Origin: Rhodococcus sp. 06-235-1A
GTDB lineage: Bacteria; Actinomycetota; Actinomycetes; Mycobacteriales; Mycobacteriaceae
DNA: 64,000 nt
Direction: 5' to 3'
NCBI RefSeq assembly: GCF_002258785.1
Contig: NZ_NOYI01000009.1
Span: forward strand, 434,001 to 498,000
Shown here: positions 1-7,895 of the stretch, in pieces
How positions within the stretch are numbered: the stretch's first letter is position 1
How the letters are laid out: each line of letters starts with the position of its first letter
The notes under the pieces: generated by a model
Database searches by the model: none
The model's input: the letters and a program-made list of their open reading frames with translations, nothing else
Told to the model about the DNA's origin: nothing
Made by a program: the position numbers and the translations under genes

Positions 1-1
1 A

Positions 2-280
2 ATGCAACTCGGTGCGGTGATGTCCGCCCTGGCGGATCCGCTGCGCCGCAAGGTGGTCACCGAACTGGTCGGCGACGACGACGGTGCCGAACGAACCTGC
101 ATGTCGTTCGAACTCGGTGTCACCAAATCGACTCTGACGCACCACTTTCGAGTGCTGCGCGAGGCAGGTCTGGTGTTCCAGGTCGACCGTGGGAACAGTC
201 GCAAAGTGACGCTGCGACGGCAGGAGCTGAACGAGCGATTTCCCGGCTTGCTGGATCTGATCGCCAACGAAATTCGCTAG
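2..280 (+). CDS. ArsR-family HTH regulator (5' end probably cut)
   Basis: This is a small winged-helix regulator of the ArsR type. The visible 92 residues open directly in helix 1 (ALADPLRRKVV). The recognition helix follows at about residues 40-56 (TKSTLTHHFRVLREAGLV), and a wing runs through FQVDRGNSRKVTL. ArsR proteins are usually 95-120 residues, and the frame is open to the window edge, so the ATG at position 2 may be internal and a few codons may lie outside the window. There is no CxC metal-binding motif before the recognition helix, so metal sensing is not indicated. It is followed after 34 nt by the glycosyltransferase gene, which may be its target, but that gene has its own promoter-like -10 box. 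The ligand is unknown. Confidence 0.8.
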   Translation: MQLGAVMSALADPLRRKVVTELVGDDDGAERTCMSFELGVTKSTLTHHFRVLREAGLVFQVDRGNSRKVTLRRQELNERFPGLLDLIANEIR

Positions 281-301
281 CTCGCACTGCGCGATGCGCT
301 C

Positions 302-307
302 TACGGT
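302..307 (+). promoter_or_regulatory. -10 box, leaderless promoter of glycosyltransferase
   Basis: TACGGT lies seven bases before the ATG at 315, the spacing of a leaderless TANNNT promoter. A GGTGGGA stretch overlaps it and could instead serve as a ribosome binding site. Confidence 0.4.
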
Positions 308-314
308 GGGAACC

Positions 315-1463
315 ATGCACATCGCCATGATCGGCACCACGGCCCCCAGCCACATCTATCCATCGCTGGCCGTGATTGCCGAGTTGGTCCGGCGAGGACA
401 TCGCGTCACCTATGCCGTCGGTGATTCTCTGCGACACGTCGTCGAACCAGCAGGCGTCGAGGTGGTGCCGTTCGCCTCGATACTTCCCGACGGAGAGGGG
501 TCGTGGCCGGACGACCCGGCGTCGGCGATGCAGGTGTTCCTCGACGAGGCCATCGCGTCGTACCCCGTGCTCACCGCGTTCTACGACGACGATCAGCCGG
601 ACCTGTTCCTGTACGACATCGGCGGCATGACGGCACCGGTCCTCGGAGTGCGCTACGGGGTTCCTGCGGTGCAACTGTCGCCGACGTACGTGGCCTGGGA
701 CGGATACGCCGAGGACCTCGGTGATGGGATGTCCTCCATCCGAGAGTCGCCGACCGGCGTTGCTTATCGCGATACCTATGCAACCTGGTTGCGAGAGAAC
801 GACATCGACGCCGATCCGTGGCAGTGGATCACGTATCCGGCGCACTGCCTGTCGCTGATTCCGCGGGTGATGCAACCGAACGCCGATCGAGTCCCGAGCT
901 CGGTGCAGTTCGTCGGCCCGTGCCTCGATCCGGCACGGCTCGACGACCGCAGCTGGACGGCACCCGACGGGCCGATCCTGTACATCTCCTTCGGTACCGG
1001 CTACAACGAGAGGCCGGAATTCTACCGGCTGTGCATCGAGACCTTCGCGAACACGGACTGGCACGTGGTGATCTCCATCGGCCGCCGCGTCGACTCGGCC
1101 GTGCTCGGCGAGCTGCCCGCGAATATCGAAGTACACGAACATGTTCCACAATTGGCAGTGCTCGATGCGGCCACGGTGTTCATCACCCACGCCGGGATGG
1201 GCGGGTGCACCGAGGCGTTGTGGTTCGGCGTCCCGACCGTGGCCATCCCGCAGGCGGTCGATCAGTTCGGCAACGCCGCGATGCTCGCCGAACTCGGGGT
1301 GGGAGTGCATCTGGAGTTCGAGAGTGTCACGGCCGCGACCCTGGCCGACGCCGTTGCCGAGGCTCGCGAATTCGCACCGCGCGCAACGGCGATCAGTGCA
1401 GAGGTGCGGGCACACGGTGGCGTCGACCAGGCGGCCGATGCGGTGGAAGCATCCCGCCGGTAG
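315..1463 (+). CDS. MGT-type UDP-glycosyltransferase
   Basis: This 382-residue protein is a GT-B fold glycosyltransferase of the macrolide/UDP-glucuronosyl family (GT1). It would move a sugar from a nucleotide donor to a small lipophilic acceptor in the cytoplasm. The N-terminal acceptor domain begins with MHIAMIGTTAPSHIYPSLAV. The C-terminal donor domain contains the family signature THAGMGGCTEALWFGVP followed by PQAVDQFGNA at roughly residues 290-318, where the Asp-Gln pair normally contacts the sugar. An upstream in-frame ATG at 294 exists, but the start at 315 fits both the homologous N-terminus and the -10 box spacing. The acceptor cannot be read from sequence. In actinobacteria such enzymes often inactivate macrolides or decorate natural products, but no biosynthetic cluster is adjacent. 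Confidence 0.85.
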   Translation: MHIAMIGTTAPSHIYPSLAVIAELVRRGHRVTYAVGDSLRHVVEPAGVEVVPFASILPDGEGSWPDDPASAMQVFLDEAIASYPVLTAFYDDDQPDLFLYDIGGMTAPVLGVRYGVPAVQLSPTYVAWDGYAEDLGDGMSSIRESPTGVAYRDTYATWLRENDIDADPWQWITYPAHCLSLIPRVMQPNADRVPSSVQFVGPCLDPARLDDRSWTAPDGPILYISFGTGYNERPEFYRLCIETFANTDWHVVISIGRRVDSAVLGELPANIEVHEHVPQLAVLDAATVFITHAGMGGCTEALWFGVPTVAIPQAVDQFGNAAMLAELGVGVHLEFESVTAATLADAVAEAREFAPRATAISAEVRAHGGVDQAADAVEASRR

Positions 1464-1464
1464 G

Positions 1465-1923
1465 TTACGTCGCGAGTGCGCGTAGCTCCTCGAAGGTCTC
1501 GGCGTACGTGTCGCGGACCTGATCCCAGGATGCCGTCATATCCACGCTCTGTGGATCGGGAGTCGGCAGCGCGTAACCGTACTGGGAGCGCGGCACAGGT
1601 TTGCCGGGCAGTATCAGCACCTGGGTGAACGCCGCGGAATCGGGATTGAACGTCAACGTGTGAGAAGCGACGTTGCGGCCCCAATCCTCCGACGGCCACG
1701 ACAGAAAGATCACGTGTTGCGGGTTGGCCGAGACGTCGGTGTACGAGACGTAGCTTCCGTAGTGATCCTCTCCCGGAGACATGATCTTGTATGCGCCGTT
1801 GTCGGTGTAGATCAACAGTGCCTCGGCAAACGGTTTCTGGTCGAACAACGCCGTGTAGCGAAGTGCCTGTACGAACACGGCTTGTCCCAGTGGAATCGAG
1901 ATGGACTCCTGCTGTGTGGTCAT
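1465..1923 (-). CDS. hypothetical protein
   Basis: A 152-residue protein that I do not recognise. It starts MTTQQESISIPLGQAVFVQ and is rich in beta-prone segments with many aromatic residues (YTALFDQ, IYTDNGAYK, HYGSYVSYTD). No signal peptide, membrane span or catalytic signature is visible. The frame extends upstream to 1989 through an inverted repeat, but that extension reads through the hairpin arm and is unlikely to be coding. It ends one base after the convergent glycosyltransferase stop. It probably follows the 1995-2321 gene on the same strand, separated by the hairpin. Confidence 0.65.
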   Translation of the reverse strand: MTTQQESISIPLGQAVFVQALRYTALFDQKPFAEALLIYTDNGAYKIMSPGEDHYGSYVSYTDVSANPQHVIFLSWPSEDWGRNVASHTLTFNPDSAAFTQVLILPGKPVPRSQYGYALPTPDPQSVDMTASWDQVRDTYAETFEELRALAT

Positions 1924-1947
1924 GAGGATCAAAGGTACCGACGTCCA

Positions 1948-1996
1948 GAATCGGGTGCAGTCAGCCGCGCTGGGCGCGGTCAGCTGCACCCGATTC
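1948..1996. repeat. 13-bp perfect inverted repeat hairpin
   Basis: GAATCGGGTGCAG at 1948-1960 is repeated inverted at 1984-1996, and the 23-nt loop holds a second GC stem (CCGCG/CGCGG). It lies just downstream of the leftward gene ending at 1995, whose stop codon overlaps the right arm. There is no T tract on either side, so it may be a poor terminator or an RNA-stability or attenuation element. Confidence 0.6.
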
Positions 1997-2321
1997 AGTC
2001 CTCCAGAACGCTGACGCTCACGCCGTAGGGCAGAAACCGGACGCGTCGACGCGGGTCGGTGTTGTCCTTGTGTGCACGGAGGGCATCGAGTTCGGTGGCG
2101 TAGAGCTGGTCGATCTGGGGTGATCCAGCGTCGTCGACGCTGTAGATCGCCCAGACTCCGTCACCTTTCTGACCTGTGGTTTCGGGCTCCGGCGGGGCTT
2201 TGGGTGCCCCGACGTTGGAGGCGAACAGCGAGCCGACCACCTCGCGCAGCCCCTCGGTTGCCTCTCGGGCGAACTTGTCGAAGTCGTCGGATCCGAATCC
2301 GAAGGGTCCTTGGTTGGCCAT
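1995..2321 (-). CDS. hypothetical protein, hydrophilic
   Basis: A 108-residue soluble protein without a family I can name. The N-terminus (FGFGSDDFDKFAREATEGLREVVGSLF) is predicted amphipathic helix, followed by a Pro-rich linker (APKAPPEPETTGQ). The C-terminal part WAIYSVDDAGSPQIDQLYATELDALRAHKDN resembles a small alpha/beta domain. The start is well supported by a GAGGAGG ribosome binding site about eight bases upstream. It is transcribed divergently from the alpha/beta hydrolase gene, with only 29 nt between the start codons. Confidence 0.75.
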   Translation of the reverse strand: MANQGPFGFGSDDFDKFAREATEGLREVVGSLFASNVGAPKAPPEPETTGQKGDGVWAIYSVDDAGSPQIDQLYATELDALRAHKDNTDPRRRVRFLPYGVSVSVLED

Positions 2322-2350
2322 GGCTGTACCTCCTCAGGTGATACTCCAGT

Positions 2351-3100
2351 ATGCGCGTTTTCTCCGAACAGCCGCCGAGCGTCCGTACGTTCACCGTGCC
2401 GGGCAACACCGATCCGGCCATGGTGTTCCTGCACGGGCTCGGCTCCGCGGGCGTCCCGGCGTTCGGTTCCATCGCCGTGGATCCAGCGTTCGACGGTCGA
2501 GAGCGCCTACTGCCGGATCTGCTCGGATTCGGATTCAGCGATCGGCCGCTCGATTTCGCCTACTCGCTCGACGACCACGCTGCTGCCGTCGCGGACCTGC
2601 TCGATGGGCGGAATCTGACTTCGGTCGACCTCGTCGGCCACAGTCTGGGTGGATCGATCGCGACCGTGCTCGCCTATCGCCGGCCGGATCTGGTGGGGCG
2701 GCTGATCGTGCTCGAACCCAACCTGCTGCCGTGGGACGGCACCGCCAGCGTCGAGATTGCCCGGCAGTCGGAGGCCGAGTTCGTCGACACAGGTATCGAC
2801 CGGTTGATTGCCGACGCCGATCCGGAATGGGCGTCCACCCTGCGCGTTGCCGATCCGATCGCTCTTCATCGCACTGCGGTCGGACTGTGCGTCGGGCCGG
2901 AGCCGCCGGTTCAGTCCATGCTCGAGTCGGTCTCTGTCCCAAGGGTATTCGCCTACGGAGATCGCACCGGTGCGCCGGCCAAGGAGGCCGAACTGGCCGC
3001 TGCTGGAGTGGTAGTGGTTCGCATCGACGACGCCGGCCACGTCATGATGGCCGACAACCCCACCGGCGTCGTCGGGGTGCTACGCGCCGCCCTGCTGTAG
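2351..3100 (+). CDS. alpha/beta hydrolase
   Basis: A 249-residue alpha/beta-hydrolase-fold enzyme. The oxyanion region is FLHGLGSAG (about residues 26-34), the nucleophile elbow is GHSLGGS with Ser98, and the catalytic His is in DDAGHVMMADNP near residue 229. The acid is probably the Asp in AYGDRTGAP. No lid insertion or signal peptide is visible, so it is a compact cytoplasmic esterase or lactonase type whose substrate cannot be called. The start directly follows the divergent hypothetical gene, and the 3' end overlaps the convergent AIM24 gene by 21 nt. Confidence 0.85.
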   Translation: MRVFSEQPPSVRTFTVPGNTDPAMVFLHGLGSAGVPAFGSIAVDPAFDGRERLLPDLLGFGFSDRPLDFAYSLDDHAAAVADLLDGRNLTSVDLVGHSLGGSIATVLAYRRPDLVGRLIVLEPNLLPWDGTASVEIARQSEAEFVDTGIDRLIADADPEWASTLRVADPIALHRTAVGLCVGPEPPVQSMLESVSVPRVFAYGDRTGAPAKEAELAAAGVVVVRIDDAGHVMMADNPTGVVGVLRAALL

Positions 3101-3832
3101 TCGTGCCCCGATGGAGTTGTGCAGGGATCTCAAGGAGTTCTGGCCGAGCGAGACCGTCTGCGACTCGACGTACCGCAACAGATGTGAATCGTTGAGAACC
3201 TTCTCGCTCGACTGGATCAGCACTGTGCCGGCACCGGTGAAGTCGAACTGCCGCTCCTCGCCGCTGTTGGCACCGAGAAATCCGCGCGCCGCGCCGAGGA
3301 AGTTCTGCATCCAGTCGGCGTCGAAGTGATGCGAGGGTGACGGGCAATCTGCCCATCCCACAAGCGCTTCCGGGTCGATGCGCAGCGGCGGCTCGGCAAA
3401 CATGACGGTGCCGTTGGACGAGGCCAGGAACTTGCCGGTACCGAGCAGAGTGAGAAATCCCGGGACGATCGACTGCTTGAGATCCAGAGTCGGCTCGAAC
3501 GCGAGCAGATTCGCGGCCCGGATCGTCAGATTGCCGTCGTCGAGGTCGTAGCTGTTGATGTTGAATCCGCGATCGCCGAGGATCAACTTGCCCTGGCCCT
3601 GCGCCAGTACCCAGTCGTTCGAGTAGAGCGGAGACGAGAACCGCGCCGCGACGATGGCGGGCATCGACGTTTGCCCGAGCGGCTCGAAGCGAACGTTGCC
3701 GTAGTACGCGATCATCGCGCCCTTCGAAGTGAACCACGGCTGGCCTGCGAGTTCGACGCAGAACGCGTAGTCGTTGCCGGGGACGTTGTCGTTGACCGGC
3801 AGCGTGTAGGGGGTGTGGATTTCGAGACCCAT
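3080..3832 (-). CDS. AIM24 family protein, third of three
   Basis: A 250-residue AIM24/TIGR00266-type beta-sandwich protein, the most divergent of three paralogues in a row. Typical pieces are GQGKLILGDRGFNINSYDL, TIRAANLLAFEPTL and the C-terminal TGAGTVLIQSSEKVL. I chose the start at 3832 because a GAGGAG site lies seven bases upstream. The longer frame to 3874 would overlap the preceding gene. It begins 11 nt after the stop of the second paralogue, so the trio is one leftward operon. AIM24 proteins have a TRAP-like fold and no established bacterial activity. The end overlaps the convergent hydrolase. Confidence 0.8.
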   Translation of the reverse strand: MGLEIHTPYTLPVNDNVPGNDYAFCVELAGQPWFTSKGAMIAYYGNVRFEPLGQTSMPAIVAARFSSPLYSNDWVLAQGQGKLILGDRGFNINSYDLDDGNLTIRAANLLAFEPTLDLKQSIVPGFLTLLGTGKFLASSNGTVMFAEPPLRIDPEALVGWADCPSPSHHFDADWMQNFLGAARGFLGANSGEERQFDFTGAGTVLIQSSEKVLNDSHLLRYVESQTVSLGQNSLRSLHNSIGARLQQGGA

Positions 3833-3843
3833 GAGATTGCTCC

Positions 3844-4521
3844 TCAGAACTTCTGCTCGGACGCCTGCACCCACACGGTGCCCATACCGGTCATCTTCAG
3901 CTGGATCGCCTCACCGCTGCCCTTGCCGACGGCGTCCCGCCACCCGACGTTCGCGGAGATGTCGACGTTGATGTTGCCGATGTGGCAGACGTACGCCTGC
4001 GGATCGACCACGACCATGGGGTTGTTGGGCCCGACCTGCAGTGGAGTTGCGCCGCCGTGCGAGAGAACCGCAACGCTGCCCTGGCCGGTGAGTTGCGTCG
4101 TGAACAGACCCTGCCCGGTCATCGCACCGCGCACTGCACCGCGAACACCGCCCTGAGAGGTCAACGCGACGATGGAACTCTGGAGGTAGCCGTCGTGCAC
4201 CAGAAGTCGATCGGCTTCGACGGTGAGCATCGAGGACCCGTCGAGATGGATGACCTCGATGTAGAGCCCGGCGTGACCGTAGAAGACCTCGCCCTGACCC
4301 TCTGCGGCCATCATCGCCACGTGCTCGCCTGCCATCATCCGGCCTGCCATCCCCGCCATGCCGCCCATGCCCGGCATGGCACCGGCCGAACCGCCCATCG
4401 AGTGCGGAACGAACCGGACGTCGCCGGTGTAGTAGAGCATCGATCCGCGGCGCGCGAGTACGTTCTGATTCGGTGCCAGAAAGGATTTCACGACTTTGCT
4501 GTTGACGAGTTCGAGTGGCAC
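3844..4521 (-). CDS. AIM24 family protein, second of three
   Basis: A 225-residue AIM24-family protein with the diagnostic pattern GQGEVFYGHAGLYIEVIHLDG, LQSSIVALTSQGG and GQGLFTTQLTGQGSVAVLSHGG. The C-terminus WRDAVGKGSGEAIQLKMTGMGTVWVQ is shared with its upstream paralogue. A Met/Gly-rich insertion at about residues 42-66 (GAMPGMGGMAGMAGRMMAG) sits at the place where the upstream copy has a Gly-rich loop. Translation starts at a GTG one base after the stop codon of the upstream paralogue, indicating coupling. The molecular function is not known for the family. Confidence 0.85.
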   Translation of the reverse strand: MPLELVNSKVVKSFLAPNQNVLARRGSMLYYTGDVRFVPHSMGGSAGAMPGMGGMAGMAGRMMAGEHVAMMAAEGQGEVFYGHAGLYIEVIHLDGSSMLTVEADRLLVHDGYLQSSIVALTSQGGVRGAVRGAMTGQGLFTTQLTGQGSVAVLSHGGATPLQVGPNNPMVVVDPQAYVCHIGNINVDISANVGWRDAVGKGSGEAIQLKMTGMGTVWVQASEQKF

Positions 4522-4522
4522 G

Positions 4523-5167
4523 TCAGCGCTCCTCGGGTTGGATGTAGACGACGCCCTGGCCGTCGAAGCGGAGGGAGAACGCCTCGCCGCTGCCGCCGCC
4601 GATGGCGGAGCGCCAGGTGACGTCGGTGACGAAGCTCTGGTTCAGTTGGCCGCGATGGGCGACGAACGCGTCGGGATCGACGACGAGTGGGTACTGGGGA
4701 TCGACGGCGAGGGCGATGATCGGCCCACCCTTCGACAACAGTGCGACGGTGCCCGATCCGCTGACGACCGTGGTGAACAAACCTTGGCCCGAGGTTGCGC
4801 CCCGGAGGCCGGAGAACTTGACGTCGGTCTTCAATTGCCCTGTGAGAGCCAGCAATTGGGACGACTCCACGTGCAGGTTGTCGCCCTGGACCTCGACGAG
4901 AGTGATGTCCTGAGCGTCGACGGCGAAGTAGACGGTGCCCTTACCGGACACGTCCATCAGCGACAGCGACTCGCCGGTCACCTTCTGTTTCAGGGCGGCG
5001 CGGAACCCGCCGCCGCCTCCCATTCCAGCGTTCTTGAAGGCGACGTCGCCCTCGTACGCCACCATGGAACCCGACATCGCGCGCAGGGAATCGCCGGTCA
5101 GGTCGGCGACCAAGACACGGTGCCCGTTCATCCTCAGCTGAGCCACGGGGGAACTATGCCACTGCAC
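4523..5167 (-). CDS. AIM24 family protein, first of three
   Basis: A 214-residue AIM24-family protein and first gene of the trio. It carries SGKGTVYFAVDAQDITLVEVQGDNL, GQGLFTTVVSGSGTVALLSKGG and the closing GGGSGEAFSLRFDGQGVVYIQPEER. The Gly-rich run NAGMGGGGGFRAALKQK marks the loop that is expanded in the next paralogue. The GTG start at 5167 has a G-rich but poor ribosome binding site; an internal ATG at 5131 is an alternative. The 31-nt gap to the LLM oxidoreductase stop upstream suggests possible read-through from that gene. Confidence 0.8.
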   Translation of the reverse strand: MQWHSSPVAQLRMNGHRVLVADLTGDSLRAMSGSMVAYEGDVAFKNAGMGGGGGFRAALKQKVTGESLSLMDVSGKGTVYFAVDAQDITLVEVQGDNLHVESSQLLALTGQLKTDVKFSGLRGATSGQGLFTTVVSGSGTVALLSKGGPIIALAVDPQYPLVVDPDAFVAHRGQLNQSFVTDVTWRSAIGGGSGEAFSLRFDGQGVVYIQPEER

Positions 5168-5198
5168 GCGCCCCCGCGGCTACTGCTGGAGAAAATAT

Positions 5199-6176
5199 CT
5201 AGACGAGCGGCTTCAGGGTCTTACCTGCCAGCTCGACGGCTCCCGGCTGGTGTCCGTTGGTGATCAGGTTGATGATGACGCCGTCGATGCCCTGATCGAG
5301 GACACGCTTCTGCACCTGTTCGGCGACATCGTCGGGGGTTCCGCAGAAGTGGCGGTCGGTGGCCTTCGCGGCGTCCTCCTCGGACAGGTTCGTCAGATCG
5401 AGGCCCTGCTTCAGCACGAACTCGCGCTGCAACTCCTTGGCCTTGTCGCCGTCCTCGTCGATGATGACGAACGCGAGGAAGCTCGTTTCGAGGTCCTTCG
5501 GGTCGCGGTCGACCTCCTCGCACCGAGCCTGAACGGCGGCCATCTTGCGCGGCAATTCGTTTGCGTCGCAGATGATGTTGAGATGATCGGCGAACTGCGC
5601 AGCCAGTCCGAACGTCTTCTTCTCACCGCCGCCCCCGAGCATGATCGGCAGATCGTCGCGGATGCGCGGCTCGTTGATTGCGTCCTCGACCTGGTACCAG
5701 AGGCCATCGAACGTGGGGCGCTGGCCGCGGAGCATCGGCTCGATGATCTGCAGGGCCTCGTCGAGTCGCTCGAAGCGGTCGGTGAAGGTGCCGAACTCGA
5801 GCCCGAAGCTCTGGTGTTCCAGCTCGTACCAGCCGGCACCGATGCCGAGGATCGCGCGACCGCCGCTCACGACATCCAGTGTGGTGACGGTCTTGGCCAG
5901 AATCGCCGGATTGCGATAGGTGTTGCCGGTGACCAAGGCGGAGAGCTGGATGGTGTCGGTGGCCGTCGCGAGGGCGGACAGCGCGGAGTAAGCCTCGAGC
6001 ATCGGCTCGTCGGGCTTGCCGATTCCGGGGAGTTGGTAGAAGTGATCCATCACGAATGCGGTGTCGAACCCGGCCGCTTCGGCCTCGCGCGCCTGCGCGA
6101 TGACCTGGGGAAAGAGCTCTGTAACCGAACCGTCGTAGCTGAAGTTGGGCATCTGGTAACCGAGGCGAATAGTCAC
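5199..6176 (-). CDS. LLM-class F420-dependent oxidoreductase
   Basis: A 325-residue luciferase-like (beta/alpha)8 protein of the actinobacterial F420-dependent class. Features are the N-terminal RLGYQMPNFSY, the barrel segment VMDHFYQLPG, TGNTYRNPAILAKTVTTLDVVSGGRAILGIGAGW (the conserved cofactor-side region) and LPIMLGGGGEKKTFGLAA. It should carry out a two-electron reduction or oxidation of an unidentified organic substrate with F420 rather than act as an oxygenase, but the cofactor is inferred from subfamily resemblance only. The longer frame to 6242 overlaps the divergent glyoxalase gene, so the GTG at 6176 is preferred. Confidence 0.85.
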   Translation of the reverse strand: MTIRLGYQMPNFSYDGSVTELFPQVIAQAREAEAAGFDTAFVMDHFYQLPGIGKPDEPMLEAYSALSALATATDTIQLSALVTGNTYRNPAILAKTVTTLDVVSGGRAILGIGAGWYELEHQSFGLEFGTFTDRFERLDEALQIIEPMLRGQRPTFDGLWYQVEDAINEPRIRDDLPIMLGGGGEKKTFGLAAQFADHLNIICDANELPRKMAAVQARCEEVDRDPKDLETSFLAFVIIDEDGDKAKELQREFVLKQGLDLTNLSEEDAAKATDRHFCGTPDDVAEQVQKRVLDQGIDGVIINLITNGHQPGAVELAGKTLKPLV

Positions 6177-6235
6177 GAGATCCACGCTACTCGGATATCG
6201 GCCCACGGCACGCGTGAGAGCGCGATAATTCGACG

Positions 6236-6646
6236 ATGACATCCTTGGAATTGAGCAGGCAGCCGTTCTCCGGATTCGGCGTCGACGACCTGCAGGCGGC
6301 GCGCACGTTCTACAGCGACACTCTCGGACTGACGGTCACCGAGAACGAGATGGGCATGCTCGAACTGCACCTGGGAGCAGCGACGGTGCTGGTCTATTCC
6401 CGGCCTGGCCACGTGCCGGCGCAATACACCATCCTCAATTTCCCGGTGGTCGACATCGAGGCCGCGGTCGATGCGCTGATCGCGAAAGGGGTTGCTTTCC
6501 AACAATATCCAGACATACAGGGTCGTTCCGCAGGCTCCACTCCTGCCATGGGGACCGACGAGAAGGGGATCTTCCGACATGGTGGGCCGCTGATCGCCTG
6601 GTTCACGGACCCGGCGGGCAATGTGTTGTCGGTGCTGCAGGGCTGA
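6236..6646 (+). CDS. VOC (glyoxalase-fold) family protein
   Basis: A 136-residue vicinal-oxygen-chelate fold protein with the two expected beta-alpha-beta-beta-beta modules. The first is FSGFGVDDLQAARTFYSDTLGLTV and the second is FPVVDIEAAVDALIAKGVAF, ending in the family hallmark WFTDPAGNVLSVLQG. It may be a dioxygenase, isomerase or resistance-type binding protein; the substrate is unreadable. A GATAAT hexamer six bases before the ATG fits a leaderless promoter. It diverges from the LLM gene and is convergent with the protease gene (6-nt gap). Confidence 0.85.
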   Translation: MTSLELSRQPFSGFGVDDLQAARTFYSDTLGLTVTENEMGMLELHLGAATVLVYSRPGHVPAQYTILNFPVVDIEAAVDALIAKGVAFQQYPDIQGRSAGSTPAMGTDEKGIFRHGGPLIAWFTDPAGNVLSVLQG

Positions 6647-6652
6647 TGACCC

Positions 6653-7753
6653 TCAAGCTGTCGGGGTTCCCTGGGCGAGAGTGACTGTGCCGGAACCGGT
6701 GACACCCGCATCGTCCACCCATTCGACGACGGCGGAATCGCCAGGGATGCGGCCGATGAGCGCCTCCGACAGATCCGACGAGGACTTCACGTCCGTTCCG
6801 TCGAGCGAGACGATGATGTCTCCCGCGGCCAAGCCGAGAATCTCGGCCGGGGAATCGGAGTTCACCGAGACGACGGCCGCCCCCATCGCCGGCTTGTTCT
6901 CGAAGACCGACACATCGCGCACAGATACCCCGAAATACGGCGTCGGACCCACATGTACGGTGCCGCCGGACTGTCCGGCGAGCACCTGGTCGAGTACCGA
7001 GACGGCCTCGGCGATGGGCACGGCGTACGCCTCGGGTGCCTGTGGGGGTGAGAACTCGGTGCCGTTACGGGCCTCGTCGGACAACCCTGCGGTGTTCACA
7101 CCCACCACGCGGCCCCAGGCGTCGAACAGTGGCCCACCCGAATCCCCCGCTCGCACATCGGCGTCGACGCGAATCATCCTGTCGAGCGTGTTTCGCGAAC
7201 CGTCCACCGAACTGCGAGTGCGCACCTGCTGATCGAGAGCCGTGACCGCGCCGGGTGCAGGCACCAATACCCCTGCGCCCGAGGCATTCCCGACGGCCAC
7301 CACCGCGTCACCCACGTCGGGAAGTGCGTCCGGGGCAAGCTCGACCACTGGCAGGTCGGCCGCGGTGATCAACTGCACGACCGCCACGTCACGGGACTTG
7401 TCGTAACCCAGCACGGTGGCGTCGTAGATCAGTCCGTTGCCCATGTGTACTGCGCTGATCTCGGTGGCGTTCTCGACGACGTGGAAGTTGGTGAGCACGA
7501 TTCCGTCGGGGGCGACGACGAAGCCGGTGCCCGCGACGCCGGAAAAACCGGCCGATGCCGCGAGGGTGACGACGGTGGGATCGACGCGAGCAGAAAGCTC
7601 GTCGAGTGACAGCGGTGGCGGTTCGACGACGGGTGCGGCAGGTACAGGCGTGGCGACGAAGTCCGCGGTTCCGGGATCGAGTGGCGGCGTCGTGAAGAGC
7701 CACACACCGGCAGCGACCAGCGTCACTACGACCGCTCGGCCACCCGACTGCAT
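6653..7753 (-). CDS. HtrA-like trypsin-type serine protease with PDZ domain
   Basis: A 366-residue membrane-anchored S1C protease. One hydrophobic segment at residues 7-21 is a signal anchor, followed by a Pro-rich linker. The catalytic triad is His91 (TNFHVVEN), Asp122 (SRDVAVVQL) and Ser205 (GDSGGPLF). A PDZ domain covers about residues 265-355 (YFGVSVRDVSVF, AAGDIIVSLDG). The active site should face the cell envelope, for degradation or processing of misfolded exported proteins. The gene diverges from the adjacent sensor kinase, so envelope-stress sensing is conceivable but not shown. Confidence 0.88.
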   Translation of the reverse strand: MQSGGRAVVVTLVAAGVWLFTTPPLDPGTADFVATPVPAAPVVEPPPLSLDELSARVDPTVVTLAASAGFSGVAGTGFVVAPDGIVLTNFHVVENATEISAVHMGNGLIYDATVLGYDKSRDVAVVQLITAADLPVVELAPDALPDVGDAVVAVGNASGAGVLVPAPGAVTALDQQVRTRSSVDGSRNTLDRMIRVDADVRAGDSGGPLFDAWGRVVGVNTAGLSDEARNGTEFSPPQAPEAYAVPIAEAVSVLDQVLAGQSGGTVHVGPTPYFGVSVRDVSVFENKPAMGAAVVSVNSDSPAEILGLAAGDIIVSLDGTDVKSSSDLSEALIGRIPGDSAVVEWVDDAGVTGSGTVTLAQGTPTA

Positions 7754-7895
7754 AGGAACCGATTATGGTCCGGTGGCGATGGTGGTGCCAGCTACACCGG
7801 CGAATCCACGGGTTGCCACCATCGAATCGGGGACTTTCGATCGACAGACTTCAGGAATGACCTACGACGAACGTATCGAACACACGGAGGACAGC

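Noticed and set aside
120-1415. Long minus-strand open frame over the glycosyltransferase gene
   Set aside because: It is the antisense of a clear GT1 gene; its product is His/Arg-rich with no domain, the usual shadow in high-GC DNA.
7437-7856. Upstream extension of the histidine kinase frame
   Set aside because: It overlaps the HtrA gene on the other strand and has low-complexity Thr/Ser content; strong ribosome binding site and family N-terminus place the start at 7896.
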